The notes under the pieces were generated by a model. That model did no database searches. It saw only the letters and a list, made by a program, of their open reading frames with translations, and was not told the DNA's origin. Shown one piece after another: positions 16,297 through 25,141 of a stretch of DNA of 42,272 nt. Source of the stretch: Thermoguttaceae bacterium (GTDB lineage: Bacteria > Planctomycetota > Planctomycetia > Pirellulales > Thermoguttaceae); NCBI GenBank assembly GCA_025062105.1, contig JANXAQ010000114.1, positions 1 through 42,272 on the forward strand, written 5' to 3'. How positions within the stretch are numbered: position 1 is the stretch's first letter; the number at the start of each line of letters is the position of its first letter. The translations under genes and the position numbers were made by a program.

Positions 16297-16319
16297 ATTA
16301 ATCCATTCGGTGGGAACAG

Positions 16320-16946
16320 ATGGCACGATTAGGAATATTCGGTGGGTCGTTTGATCCGGTGCATTATGGGCATTTGCTATTGGCTGAAAATGCCCGGGAG
16401 CAATGTCGGCTAGATCGGGTGATTTTTGTACCTGCAGGTCTTCCGCCGCACAAGCAGAATCAACCTAGAGCTTCTGCCGAAGACCGTATCGCCATGCTTC
16501 AGTTGGCTATTGCGGGGCATGAGGCGTTCGAGATCAGCCGATGCGAAGTGGATCGGCAGGGCATAAGCTACACGATTGACACGGTTCGGTATTTTCGCTC
16601 CCAGGAGCCGGATGCCGAACTGTTTTTAATCCTGGGGGGCGATATGTTGCGGGATTTGCCCACATGGCGGGAGGCGAAAGAGCTGCTTCGGTTAGCCCAG
16701 CCGGTGGTGGCCTATCGGCCCGGGTGGGATCAAGCGATTTGGGAACATTTAAATACCATTGCTTCGCCTGCCCAAATCGCCCACATCCGCACCTGTCTTA
16801 TCCGAATGCCCCTGGTGGATTTCAGCAGCAGCGAAATCCGACGTCGTGTGGCCGCCGGACAGACCATCCGGTATCAAACTCCTCCAGCAGTAGAACAATA
16901 CATTTTAACCCATGGGCTGTATCAGCCTTCGGCACCTAGCCAGTAA
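16320..16946 (+). CDS. nadD: Nicotinate-nucleotide adenylyltransferase
   Basis: A 208-residue enzyme of NAD biosynthesis that joins nicotinate mononucleotide and ATP to give deamido-NAD in the cytosol. The nucleotidyltransferase signature GGSFDPVHYGHL is at residues 8-19, with the HxGH-type motif HYGH. The second signature SSSEIRRR near 168 corresponds to the ISSTxIR motif. DRQGISYTIDTV near 75 and LGGDMLRDLPTW near 103 are also typical. Length is normal. The ATG has only a weak Shine-Dalgarno (GGTGGGAACAG). A family B element ends 23 bases upstream. In many bacteria nadD lies beside rsfS or obg; neither is here. Confidence 0.95.
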   Translation: MARLGIFGGSFDPVHYGHLLLAENAREQCRLDRVIFVPAGLPPHKQNQPRASAEDRIAMLQLAIAGHEAFEISRCEVDRQGISYTIDTVRYFRSQEPDAELFLILGGDMLRDLPTWREAKELLRLAQPVVAYRPGWDQAIWEHLNTIASPAQIAHIRTCLIRMPLVDFSSSEIRRRVAAGQTIRYQTPPAVEQYILTHGLYQPSAPSQ

Positions 16947-17311
16947 GCCTCCGGCCGGTAATCCACCCGAAGCAGTCCCCCTGCCTGCCAGAGTACCACG
17001 CCCCACACCATCTGCAGAGCCACTGGAAAGCAAACGCCTCTGGAGATTTCATACTCTTTACCCAGTGGAGAAGTTGATCTTGTCATCCAGGCGATAGCAA
17101 GAATCCTGTCCCTCAAAACAATTCCTATGACCATTGAGAAAACAGCGGCAGAACTTCCACTTGTGCAGGAATACCAGGAATTGAGAAGCACACAGGATCC
17201 AACATTAGTTTCCTTTCCTCTCGGCGTGAGGTGTTTTTTTGGATAGAAAAGCTATGTGAAATTGGGTTGTCTGGGCAATGTTGGAAGTCCGGGTAACAAG
17301 CGATGAAAGCG
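16947..17311. other. Spacer between nadD and a minus-strand small gene
   Basis: 365 bases with no terminator or known repeat. An 89-codon open frame on the minus strand (16922-17191) lies here in the same frame as the small gene at 17312-17614, but it begins after that gene's stop and overlaps the nadD end. Confidence 0.35.
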
Positions 17312-17614
17312 TCAACCAGAACAGTTTGAAAGCCCCAGTAACTCTGCCAAACTAGGCGAAATATCCAACTGGAAGATTTTGGGTTCTTCCGCTAAAGCTT
17401 TCAGTACCACTTCCAATTGCTCCTGCGGCGAGAGACGAACCTCAAGGAAAAAAACTTTCCGCCCCTTTATCGCACAGGCACCTCCCAAAGTGCCTTCCAG
17501 GCATTCCTGACGGATCAGATAGCCGCAGGCTTCTAATAGCTTGAGCGCTTCCTTTAAAAGCACAACGGTAGGCTTCCAAACCAATCTCGATGTGGTTTCT
17601 GATCCGGAAGGCAT
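17312..17614 (-). CDS. Small conserved-looking protein of unknown function
   Basis: A 100-residue protein, not assigned to a named family. The sequence looks like a real folded small domain: LEACGYLIRQECLEGTLGGACAIKGRKVFFLEVRLS suggests two or three beta strands, then an amphipathic helix SPQEQLEVVLKALAEE. There is no signal peptide. The start is strongly supported by AGGAGG seven bases before the ATG. It is divergent from the histidine kinase gene, with a 344-bp shared upstream region. I recall similar short proteins in other planctomycetes, but I could not verify that. Function unknown. Confidence 0.65.
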   Translation of the reverse strand: MPSGSETTSRLVWKPTVVLLKEALKLLEACGYLIRQECLEGTLGGACAIKGRKVFFLEVRLSPQEQLEVVLKALAEEPKIFQLDISPSLAELLGLSNCSG

Positions 17615-17958
17615 CTTTTAGCCTCCTAAAAGAACCGACTTCTTCAGATTCAGCCCCTCGCGAGGGTCTTGGCAAACTTTTACTGATTTATGCTCTAGAG
17701 GAAAAGGGCAATCTGCGCAAACAAACGGCCTGCGGCCGCACAGCAACGAATGCTCTAAAACCCACTGGCTCTTTTTTTAAGGCATCACTTACCCCCGGCG
17801 GTTTCAGTTGACGATACGTTTGATAACCGAACTTGTTATTTGGTGGGCAGTTAAGACGCGAAGTCTCGCTAAACTCTGGCAACTTCAAAGACAAGGCAAA
17901 CCGGTAAAAATCGGGCTATTAGTCAGGATATAGCAACCAGCAAAACCAGGAGCTTTCC
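17615..17958. other. Divergent intergenic region
   Basis: 344 bases that must hold promoters for both the small minus-strand gene and the plus-strand histidine kinase. None of the repeat families is present, which is unusual for this window. The palindrome CCTCGCGAGG occurs near 17658. I see no confident -35/-10 pair. Confidence 0.35.
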
Positions 17959-18804
17959 ATGGCCGAGCCAACCTGCGACCCAGGTCTTCTCCAACAACAA
18001 CTGGTCGAGCTCCAGCAACGTTTAGCCCAGGCTCAGCGACTGACGGCCCTGGGCGAACTGCTCAGCACCACCACCCATGAGTTCAATAATATCCTGATGA
18101 CTATCATCAACTATGCGAAGTTAGGGCTTCGGCATTCGGATCCAGAAATGCGACAAAAGGCATTTGAAAAAATTCTCACCGCTGCCCAGCGCGCGGCTCG
18201 CATCTCCCATAACATTCTCGGCATGGCCAAAAATCGCTCCGGTACCTTAGAGCCCACCAATTTAATTCAATTGCTGGAAGATACGCTGCTACTGCTAGAA
18301 CGGGAACTGAACAAATATCACATCAGCGTGGAAAAGCATTTCCAACCGGTCCCCCCAATACTGGCCAATGGAAACCAAATCCAACAGGTCCTGCTGAATC
18401 TTATCATCAACGCTCGTCAGGCCATGCCGCAAGGTGGCAAGCTCACCTTAAAACTCTGGCATGAACCGGCCACCGGCATGGTCCATTTGATGATCCGGGA
18501 CACCGGCTGCGGAATTCCACCAGAGATCTTGCCCCGGATTTTCGATCCGTTCTTTACGACTAAAACCGGGCCAGACTCTACCGGCAAAGGCGGAACCGGC
18601 CTCGGCCTGTCCATGTGCAAAGAGATCATCCAAGCCCACCAGGGCCGAATCCGCGTCGAAACCGCTCCCGGCCGGGGAACTGCTTTTACCCTAATGCTGC
18701 CACAAGCCCAACCAGCTGTCGACTTGCCAACCGGGCCAGCCCTTCTAGGCGACTCACAGGACTTAATGCCTCCGATGGCTACTGCATCCCCCTCTCCCGG
18801 GTAG
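17959..18804 (+). CDS. Soluble sensor histidine kinase (NtrB-like core)
   Basis: A 281-residue protein with no membrane segment. A short coiled-coil (residues 8-33, LLQQQLVELQQRLAQAQRL) precedes the HisKA domain with the phospho-acceptor His40 in TTTHEFNNIL. The ATPase domain has the N-box NLIINARQAM (148-157), the G1 box DTGCGIP (181-187), the F-box IFDPFF (194-199) and the G2 box GGTGLGL (211-217). It should autophosphorylate and pass phosphate to a response regulator, but none is encoded in the window, so it is an orphan. It lacks a recognisable sensor domain; input may come from the coiled-coil or a partner. The ATG has AGGAG a suitable distance upstream. The C-terminal tail after residue 250 is low complexity. 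Confidence 0.9.
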   Translation: MAEPTCDPGLLQQQLVELQQRLAQAQRLTALGELLSTTTHEFNNILMTIINYAKLGLRHSDPEMRQKAFEKILTAAQRAARISHNILGMAKNRSGTLEPTNLIQLLEDTLLLLERELNKYHISVEKHFQPVPPILANGNQIQQVLLNLIINARQAMPQGGKLTLKLWHEPATGMVHLMIRDTGCGIPPEILPRIFDPFFTTKTGPDSTGKGGTGLGLSMCKEIIQAHQGRIRVETAPGRGTAFTLMLPQAQPAVDLPTGPALLGDSQDLMPPMATASPSPG

Positions 18805-18952
18805 GGAGCTTCCAATCTCTCGTGCCGGATATCCCCTGCCCAAACCTCTTTGGCTATTTGATTTACCAGCTGACGGTAGCCAAACAGGCAAACTCCTTTT
18901 CCCCTCCCGATTGTACCTCTCCGTTGCCAATTCCCCGTTTACTGGTCCCTTA

Positions 18953-19112
18953 GAGGCTGTGCTGACATTGAAAGTTGGGCGGTTTCCAATGGATTTTGGC
19001 CGACCGGCTCCTACCCTCCACACTGCTTAAAAAACAGGAATTTTTGGAGATTCTGGGGCATTTAGGAAGGAAACCGCCTTTTATCATAGAAAATGCTTTT
19101 TAGCACAGCCTC
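18953..19112. repeat. Family C element with TTA flanks
   Basis: A 160-bp copy with ends GAGGCTGTGCTGACATTG and GCTTTTTAGCACAGCCTC. TTA lies directly on both sides. A family A element follows immediately. Confidence 0.75.
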
Positions 19113-19113
19113 T

Positions 19114-19265
19114 TAGCTCGACTTTTGCCATTTTTGGCGTCAGTCCGGAATAGCAACGTCCTAACTGCTTGTAATTATTGGGGTTAGAAAATTCGGTGAA
19201 CAAAGGCCGCATTCGCCCTAACTCCCGGAAACAAAAGCAGGTCGGGAAATCGGCAAAACTCGAGC
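19114..19265. repeat. Family A palindromic element between C elements
   Basis: The ends TAGCTCGACTTTTGCCATTTT (inverted) and CGGCAAAACTCGAGCTA enclose CCTAACTGCTTGTAATTATT and GGGGTTAG. A truncated C (19269 to about 19330, starting GAGGCTGCTCTGAAATTC) adjoins it. Confidence 0.7.
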
Positions 19266-19344
19266 TAAGAGGCTGCTCTGAAATTCTCGTTATCCGACCG
19301 GCTCCTGGACTGAGCTATCCATTCGGTAAAGCGGGTAAACTAAA

Positions 19345-19532
19345 GGCACCTCCGCTTCATTAAAGTATATATTTTTATACCATATTGGCTTATCCTCCCT
19401 CTAAACCACATCTAGCGGTGTTAGCATTGCTAGCACCCAATAGATAGTAGGTCTTCGGAGAGAAACAGCGAACGGCTATAGAAACAGAAGTTCGTAAAGT
19501 TTCCAAATGTTCAATATTTTGCAAAGGTCTCC
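19345..19532 (+). repeat. Family B element with 4-bp TAAA duplication
   Basis: A 188-bp copy with ends GGCACCTCCGCTTC and TTTTGCAAAGGTCTCC. TAAA flanks it on both sides (19341-19344, 19533-19536). It includes GTTAGCATTGCTAGC. Confidence 0.8.
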
Positions 19533-19542
19533 TAAAGAGGTT

Positions 19543-19605
19543 GGGATTCTGGGGCTTCCAGGAATCGCTCTGCATGGAAGCCAAAAACTGCTTTTTCAGG
19601 ACACC
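19543..19605. repeat. Family C remnant
   Basis: A C end (GCTTTTTCAGGACACCCAC) with a short piece of interior. It runs into a degraded A element. Confidence 0.45.
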
Positions 19606-19606
19606 C

Positions 19607-19769
19607 ACTAAGCTCAAGTTTTGCTATTTTTCCCCTAAACTTCTTGTTGTGTCAGCAGCGGTTACCCTCTGCCATGCTTTTGTTCACCTAATTTTTAAAC
19701 TCCCGTATAATTCCAGCGAATTACATGTTTCTGTTTTGGCAGAGGCCAAAAATGGTAAGACTTGAGGTA
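19607..19769. repeat. Degraded family A element
   Basis: The ends TAAGCTCAAGTTTTGCTATT and CAAAAATGGTAAGACTTGAG are still inverted, with a decayed central arm TTTTTAAACTCCCG. It lies before the 3' end of the lipoprotein gene. Confidence 0.55.
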
Positions 19770-19810
19770 AGCAGCTAGTAATCCTGGCGCAATATTTTTG
19801 TAGGGAAATA

Positions 19811-20488
19811 TTACCCCCCGCTAGTGCTTCTCCACGGCCAAAAAGGAATCGGCTGAGGGGGCAATCCTGAGACGCGCTGTTGAATCTTTCCCAATACTTG
19901 CTGCTCTAATGCCGGGTCCCGGCCTAACGGAATCCACCCTCGGCTGGTTGGTTGCTCTGCGATTGGGGCTTCGATCCGAGTTAATGAGGTATCATACTGG
20001 AAGATGGCTCTTGCAGTCGGTGCCATCAAAGGTTTGGTATCCTCTAATTCCTTAAACACCACCACCTCCACCCATACACCTGCCTGGGCTGGAATGACCC
20101 GCACGATCGCCCGCCGACGAATGCTTTGTAACGTCCCTTCCAATTTTTCATCCCAATTACTTGCATCTTGTCGCCATGGCTCCAATAGGGTGGAACCGAC
20201 TAATGGGTAGGTCTCTAAGCGGCCTTCCGTCCACACCCCCCCCATCTGGCGGACCGGCATCTCTCGTTCAATTCGAAATTCATCGTCGATCACATCGACG
20301 ACGATCTCCCAGATCCGCTGGTAATCCGTACTGGGCAGGAGCAATGGATTCTGATAGACGACTATGGATGGCGGCCCAGCAGGTGCCAGCAATGTTGTCC
20401 CCTCAAATGGCAACATACATCCCACCAACAAGCTCACCCCGCTTAGCCACACCCCTTTCCACAAACCAGTCCTACCTTCCCGGATCAT
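19811..20488 (-). CDS. Lipoprotein of unknown function
   Basis: A 225-residue protein with a type II signal: MIREGRTGLWKGVWL, a hydrophobic stretch and the lipobox LVGC, so Cys24 would be lipidated and the protein anchored in a membrane facing the periplasm. The mature part has mixed alpha/beta character with several short strands (RAIVRVIPAQAGVWVEVVVF) and no motif I can name. The ATG was chosen because GGAGG repeats lie 3 and 10 bases upstream and the lipoprotein signal starts there; an in-frame ATG 69 bases further upstream would bury the signal. Similar lipoproteins of unknown role are common in planctomycetes (inference). Confidence 0.75.
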   Translation of the reverse strand: MIREGRTGLWKGVWLSGVSLLVGCMLPFEGTTLLAPAGPPSIVVYQNPLLLPSTDYQRIWEIVVDVIDDEFRIEREMPVRQMGGVWTEGRLETYPLVGSTLLEPWRQDASNWDEKLEGTLQSIRRRAIVRVIPAQAGVWVEVVVFKELEDTKPLMAPTARAIFQYDTSLTRIEAPIAEQPTSRGWIPLGRDPALEQQVLGKIQQRVSGLPPQPIPFWPWRSTSGG

Positions 20489-20748
20489 GCGCCTCCAACC
20501 TCCCTTTTTCCTTTTGCTTCCTTCTGCTGGCAAGATTCTGCAGTGTACATTCACCAACGGATGCAGTAAGGGAATTTTTGATATTCAATCGTTACAGGCA
20601 CCTTGTGGTTGGAAAACCATTTCCCCAACCCCTGCCACCAAGGGGAGATAACTTCGCCTGGCTAGTCCGAAAAATAACCACTTCCTCCCCTAGAAAGACC
20701 TTAGTCCACTGGAGTGGGCTATTTCCCCCTCTGCTGGCGGAGAGGCAG

Positions 20749-21000
20749 GTTATACACATGTTTGGGAGTCCCCAGCCCTACCTCGTTGCCCCAACAAAGC
20801 GGATAACGAACCTCTTCTTTCAAAAGAAACCAACTGTTGCTTCCGAGCAATTCCACAAAGATCAATGGATGATCAGCAAATATTTTGATTTAGGAACTAT
20901 TTTCCCCATATTGCCCATTTTGTCCATTCTGTGTTCTTAAAGGGACTTTCGGAATTGGCCTAGCATGATCTCCAAGCCGCTAAACTCTAAAATGTGTAAC
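20749..21000. repeat. Diverged family E element
   Basis: The ends GTTATACACAT and ATGTGTAAC are inverted, 252 bp apart, with internal similarity to the better copy near 26 kb (TTTGTCCATTCTGTGTTCTT against TTTGATCCGTTCTGTGTTGT). No clear duplication. Confidence 0.5.
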
Positions 21001-21003
21001 AAT

Positions 21004-21036
21004 AAACCCGTCTGAAAAGTGGGTTTTCTTTTTTCC
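21004..21036 (+). terminator. Terminator-like hairpin with T-run
   Basis: AAACCC and GGGTTT pair across 11 bases and are followed by TCTTTTTT. No plus-strand gene lies upstream, so it may be a chance structure or part of a repeat. Confidence 0.3.
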
Positions 21037-21059
21037 CCTTCCACCGGCGGGAGAGGGCA

Positions 21060-21836
21060 GGGGGAGGGGGAATAATAGTTCCACTCTCGTTTTGGCCACC
21101 TTACTAGGTATTTCGCCTCTAGGCCCCATGGGCAGCGGCGGGTTTCCTCTCCTCGGCTAAATGTGTTATTTTGTGCCCCGTTTTCCGAAAACCCCAGGCT
21201 CTGGTGAAAGCTGCTTCGGTCCTGAGGGAGTTTTGCTTTTGCGGCGGGTTCGGCTGCGGTTTTGGAGAGTTCAGGCCTGCGTTCGGAAAAGTTTTTACCA
21301 AGAGCCAAACCGTCGAAAAACAAACCAAGAGTTTCTCAAGATTTCCGGAAAAAGACAAGCCCTATCCGGCTTATGACCCATTAGGCTGTGATTGCTCCGC
21401 GGCGAAAGGGGATTTGCGAGGACCAGGTTTTCCTTACACTCGGATTGAACCGGGTTTGTAGGAACTGGGCAACGGAGTATGGACTTGTCAAAATGGGCAA
21501 TTTGGGGATATTCGGAAAAAGGATCTGCTATCCAGAAGCATACTCCTACTAGGCTGGACTGTAGGGGCAGGAAAAATAACGAGTAGGGGGCCATTTTCTC
21601 CTCTTTGGTGGACTACAGGCATTCTAGGCTGTTTGGTTGGGCGGAAGGATTTTGGTCGGTTTATAGGAGATCTATCGGGGCGCATAGGAATGGACTGTCC
21701 AAGGGCTTGAAGGGTCTAATGGTCTTTAAATGGTGCTGACCTTCCCATTGGCTTGTTGGTATATACACGGTGACCTTTTTCCGAGGAATGACTCGTTGAA
21801 ATGGCCAACATAGGCAATCGACATATGGAACCCCTA
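21060..21836. other. Spacer without recognised gene or repeat
   Basis: Between the diverged E element and the first B element here I see no convincing gene. Open frames are short and have no ribosome-binding site. GC-rich tracts near 21030-21070 resemble fragments of family D. Confidence 0.35.
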
Positions 21837-21980
21837 AAATCCATGAACATATATTCACTTTTTGGACTTCTGTTTCGATAAGCTTTGCTGCCCCCATCCA
21901 AACACCTACTCCATATAGGCTGCCAACAGTGCTGGCATCTCAACATAAGGGCGCAGAGGCGAAAAGAAACAAAATGGCAT
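21837..21980 (-). repeat. Family B element lacking its L end
   Basis: It starts GGAACCCCTAAAATCCATG and runs through ACCTACTCCATATAGGCTGCC to GAAACAAAATGGCAT, then stops. A second B copy starts directly after. Confidence 0.55.
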
Positions 21981-21984
21981 ACAG

Positions 21985-22467
21985 AACTTTTGCATAATTT
22001 ATAAAAGCCTATTGCCCTATCCTCCCTTTAACCCAATATGTAGGGCTATTAGCATTGCCTAACAGCCAATCGATGAGTGCAGCTGAAATTTTGTAAGTTA
22101 ACTGGGCAACATAGGTAACAGAGAAAATAGGCGTCGGCCCCCTCTAAACCAGCTTTACATAGCAGCACCTACCCATAGAACAAACCCTTTTCCTTCCCTT
22201 TTTCCTCCCCGACATATAGGAATCTAAACTTCTTCGTCCGACTCCTAGCCCCGCCAGTACGGAGCCACTTGGACTGTGGGAGCTACTAGTGGAAGGAGTG
22301 AATCGATGGGGCAGAGGGCAACTTATCTTTGCCAAATCCGTTAAACGGCCCACCAACACTCAGCCGCACTCCAATAGGATAATAGGTGTTCGGACAAAAA
22401 CCGAACGGCTATAGAATCAAAAGTTCATTTAGTTCACTGAATCTTCAGGATTTTGCAGAGCTGCTAC
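21985..22467 (+). repeat. Family B element interrupted by family F
   Basis: The left half reads CAGAACTTTTGCATAATTTA through CCTCCCTTTAACCCAATATG to AGCCAATCGATGA. The right half resumes at CCAATAGGATAATAGGTG and ends near CAGGATTTTGCAGAG. The F element occupies 22077-22369. Confidence 0.6.
22077..22369 (+). repeat. Family F element inside B
   Basis: A 293-bp non-coding element. Its ends GTGCAGCTGA and TCAGCCGCAC are inverted. Flanks CCAATCGATGA and CCAATAGGATA are an imperfect duplication of the B core. A second copy lies near 26.3-26.8 kb. Confidence 0.6.
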
Positions 22468-22777
22468 AAACTCCACTTTTGCCAATTTTGAGGGAGGAGT
22501 TCTCTTTGGATGTTTTACCCCTCTGAAAATATTGGCGTTAGGGAATTTGCTGGACAAAGACCCTCAAAACCTAATTTCCTAAAATAACTCGACTTTTGCC
22601 ATTTTCCCTAACTTGGTTTGTCTCCAACAGTTGGGGCGAACACTCCTTTTGTTCACCCGATTTCCTAACTCCAATAATTCCAAGGAGTTACCGCTTTGCC
22701 CTTTCAGCAAGGGTCAAAATTGGCACAACTCGAGAAAATAAAAGAAGTTGCAAAAATTAGCAAACGTCGAGCTATAA
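22468..22777. repeat. A-prime element interrupted by family A
   Basis: The left part is ACTCCACTTTTGCCAATTTT through CCTAATTTCCTAAAATAA. The right part is AAAATAAAAGAAGTTGC through CAAACGTCGAGCT. Compared with the intact copy near 10.7 kb, the only difference of note is the inserted A element. Confidence 0.75.
22588..22734. repeat. Family A element nested in A-prime, 7-bp duplication
   Basis: A 147-bp copy from CTCGACTTTTGCCATTTTCC to TGGCACAACTCGAG. AAAATAA is present directly before it (22581-22587) and directly after it (22735-22741). Excision with one AAAATAA restores the expected A-prime arm. Confidence 0.85.
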
Positions 22778-22819
22778 AAAATCTCTCCCCAAATCCTGCA
22801 GGGAGTTCCTAGGATCTCG

Positions 22820-22964
22820 ATTTTTGCTATTTTTCCTAACTTGCTCTATTTCTAGCAGTTAGGACAAAATTGCTTTTTGTTTCCCCGATTTCTTTAACCC
22901 CAATGATTGCAGGAAGTTAGTGCTTTTGGGTTTCGGCAGGAACCAAAAAGTACAAAACTGGAGC
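22820..22964. repeat. Family A palindromic element
   Basis: The ends CTCGATTTTTGCTATTTTTC and CAAAAAGTACAAAACTGGAG are inverted around TTAACCCCAATGATTGCAGG. It lies 170 bp beyond the 3' end of the coiled-coil gene. Confidence 0.6.
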
Positions 22965-23137
22965 AGTCTCTAAACGTTGCCAGGCTTATCATGCAGCAGC
23001 GGCTTCCGCCCCTGTTGGCAATGAAAATACCTCAGGTTAGTGTGGAATGGACAAGAGGGCCTATGCGACGTCCTTGTTCGGATCGTTGGTCTGCAGGCAG
23101 GAGGCCAGTTGCATCAGCAGCTGACATGGGGCGTTTG

Positions 23138-24067
23138 TCATTTTTTAGGGCTCTCGGGCAACCCGAACAAGGTGCGCCAACCTCTGGTTTTCTTTTGGTG
23201 GCTAGTATTCATTTGACCAGATACCAATTCCGCCCGAAGTTGTTCGACTTCTTGGAGTTTTTCATCCAATTCGGCCTGCTTGCGTGCCAGGGCGGCCCGT
23301 TCTATGGACAGTTGCACCTCGGCCTGCCGGAGCTTCTCCCGCCATTCGGCCTCCAGGCGCTGAAGGGTCTCCCGCTGTTGGCGAATGATTTCATCTTGGT
23401 CCAAGAGTTGGCCAACGGCGGCCGCACCAACCGCTACTGCTCCTAAATTGGCTGCCTGGTTCTCTAACAGATGCCGCAGAGCCTCTAATTCCTGATCCTT
23501 AGCCGCTAGAAGGGCTTCGGTCCTGGCTAAGACCTCTTCGATTTGAACCCGGTTTGACTGGCATGCCTGCCCCGAGGCTTCTGCCGCCGTCGTCCCTTCC
23601 GCCTCTAAGGACTCTAAAACCCGACGTTTAAACGCCTCCCAGTTTTCCAATTCCTCCTCAGGAGAGGAACGTTTAGGCCTTTTATATTTTTCGATCTGTT
23701 CCAACAGTTGCCGATTTTCCGCTTCCAAGTGCCGGATCTGTTCCAAAGCCAATTCGTATAGACGCTGTAAGTCTCGGGAGGCTTCTTCAGAGGCCTCTGA
23801 ACCAGACGAAGGCGTTGCCTGGGAGGGACTGGACCCGAATGCTCTCTGGCAACGCTCTGTCCCACAACCCAAGTCTTCTTCTGGAGAGTTTTTTTCCTCG
23901 TCGGGCTCGGCCTGCTGGAGGGATGCCAACTCGGTCCGGAGCTCCTTCAACCTAGCCCGCTGCAATCTCAGCAGTTCCTGAAGGCGCTGAAAAGCAACAG
24001 CCCATTGGGCGGTTGTCTGCTTGATCCAAGCCCCTGGCGCCGCTTGCCCCCCGATTGACTCGTCCAT
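23138..24067 (-). CDS. Coiled-coil protein of unknown function
   Basis: A 309-residue protein dominated by heptad-like, Glu/Gln/Leu/Arg-rich stretches: residues 24-54 (FQRLQELLRLQRARLKELRTELASLQQ), 97-130 and 180-285. Between them is a Ser/Glu/Pro-rich segment with several Cys. There is no signal peptide or membrane segment, so a cytosolic long coiled coil is likely, perhaps a scaffold or filament-like protein. No enzymatic motif is seen. The ATG has GGAAGG seven bases upstream. It stands alone, with 2.6 kb of repeat-rich DNA on its 3' side and 3 kb on its 5' side. Similar coiled-coil proteins are frequent in planctomycetes, but I do not recognise a named family. Confidence 0.7.
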   Translation of the reverse strand: MDESIGGQAAPGAWIKQTTAQWAVAFQRLQELLRLQRARLKELRTELASLQQAEPDEEKNSPEEDLGCGTERCQRAFGSSPSQATPSSGSEASEEASRDLQRLYELALEQIRHLEAENRQLLEQIEKYKRPKRSSPEEELENWEAFKRRVLESLEAEGTTAAEASGQACQSNRVQIEEVLARTEALLAAKDQELEALRHLLENQAANLGAVAVGAAAVGQLLDQDEIIRQQRETLQRLEAEWREKLRQAEVQLSIERAALARKQAELDEKLQEVEQLRAELVSGQMNTSHQKKTRGWRTLFGLPESPKK

Positions 24068-24465
24068 CCTTTATCCTTCCGCTGAGCTCAGTCTCAGAAC
24101 CCTAACCGCTTTCCAATGGACTTACGCCGACATGACCGCTAAACCACCCTCTCTGGGCAGACGATGCCTCCCACACCTCCTCTTAGAAACTCTACCTTAC
24201 AAGGGCTCCACAACGGTTGCTAAAGGGTTGCTAAAGCCGTTAACGCCACCCCAATCCAGCAGTTCTAATATCTCCCTCTCACCAAAAAGGTAAAGGTTTC
24301 CTATCTGTGCATAGCAGCAGGCTATGGGATTCCAATTATCCAATTCCCACGATTGGGGGATTATGATCCCCTTTTCTTAAGCATGGAAGAAAGCCAAACC
24401 CCGGCTCCTTCTTGCATCTTAGGCTAGGAGGCACCCTCGTCCTAGGATTTCGGAAAGGAGGATGA
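24068..24465. other. Spacer upstream of the coiled-coil gene
   Basis: About 400 bases. The only structure I note is the short tandem GGTTGCTAAA(G) x2 near 24217-24238. No repeat family and no gene. Confidence 0.35.
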
Positions 24466-24469
24466 TCTC

Positions 24470-24614
24470 GACTTTTGCCGATTTTGGTCTTCTGCAGAAA
24501 TGGGAAAGGTATAAGTTTTTGGAATTCTTAGAGTTAGAAAATTGGGGAAACAAAAGGAAGGTTCGCCCTAAATCCAGTGTCCCAAACAACTTAGGGCAAA
24601 TAGCAAAAGTCGAG
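24470..24614. repeat. Family A palindromic element
   Basis: The ends TCTCGACTTTTGCCGATTTT and AATAGCAAAAGTCGAG are inverted around TTCTTAGAGTTAGAAAATT. It is followed after three bases by an A-prime element. Confidence 0.65.
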
Positions 24615-24617
24615 GTG

Positions 24618-24762
24618 AACTGGACTTTTGCCAATTTCCAGTTGCCGTTCTCTTTAGAGGTTGTAAGTTCCGGAAAATATTGGGGTGAGCAAGCTTGCGG
24701 AATGCAGAAGCCACAAAGCATAAGGCCTTGAAATAAAAGAAGTTACGAGAATCGCAAAACTC
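24618..24762. repeat. Family A-prime element
   Basis: It begins TGGACTTTTGCCAATTTCC, contains CGGAAAATATTGGGG and CCTTGAAATAAAAGAAG, and ends near GAATCGCAAAACTCCA. 24763-25141 shows no gene. Confidence 0.6.
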
Positions 24763-25141
24763 CAACCGAAGATATTCTTTTCTTTTGGCAAGTGGGTTGT
24801 CATGGAAGTGGAGCCCTGTTTTGGCGGCGATAACACCGATGGCTTCTCCCGTCGGCTGAGGTGTTCCAAATTTTGTCGGTCAATCCGGGATCTTCACGAG
24901 AAAGGTTACCTCTAAAAGGGTGGCTCTATACCACCCGTAAAAACTTCAGTGAGGGGGCTCCCAGCTATCTGTCGGAGGGATACTTTGCAAAGAAGGCCCA
25001 AAATGATAGAGTAATTCTTTAGTTAGCTCCCCAATGGCATTTGGAATCTAGTAGATTGTTAAGCGGACAAGGCTACAGTGGGCAGCTGCTGGCCCTGTTG
25101 GCTATAGAGCTGCTAGCTGGCTGGAAACTAGCAGGCATTAG

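Noticed and set aside
16922..17191. 89-codon minus-strand frame between nadD and the small gene
   Set aside because: It has no ribosome-binding site, overlaps the end of nadD and has no recognised motif. A decayed gene fragment cannot be excluded.
20161..20940. 259-codon plus-strand frame
   Set aside because: It is antisense to the lipoprotein gene and continues into repeat DNA; the lipobox and Shine-Dalgarno on the other strand are more convincing.
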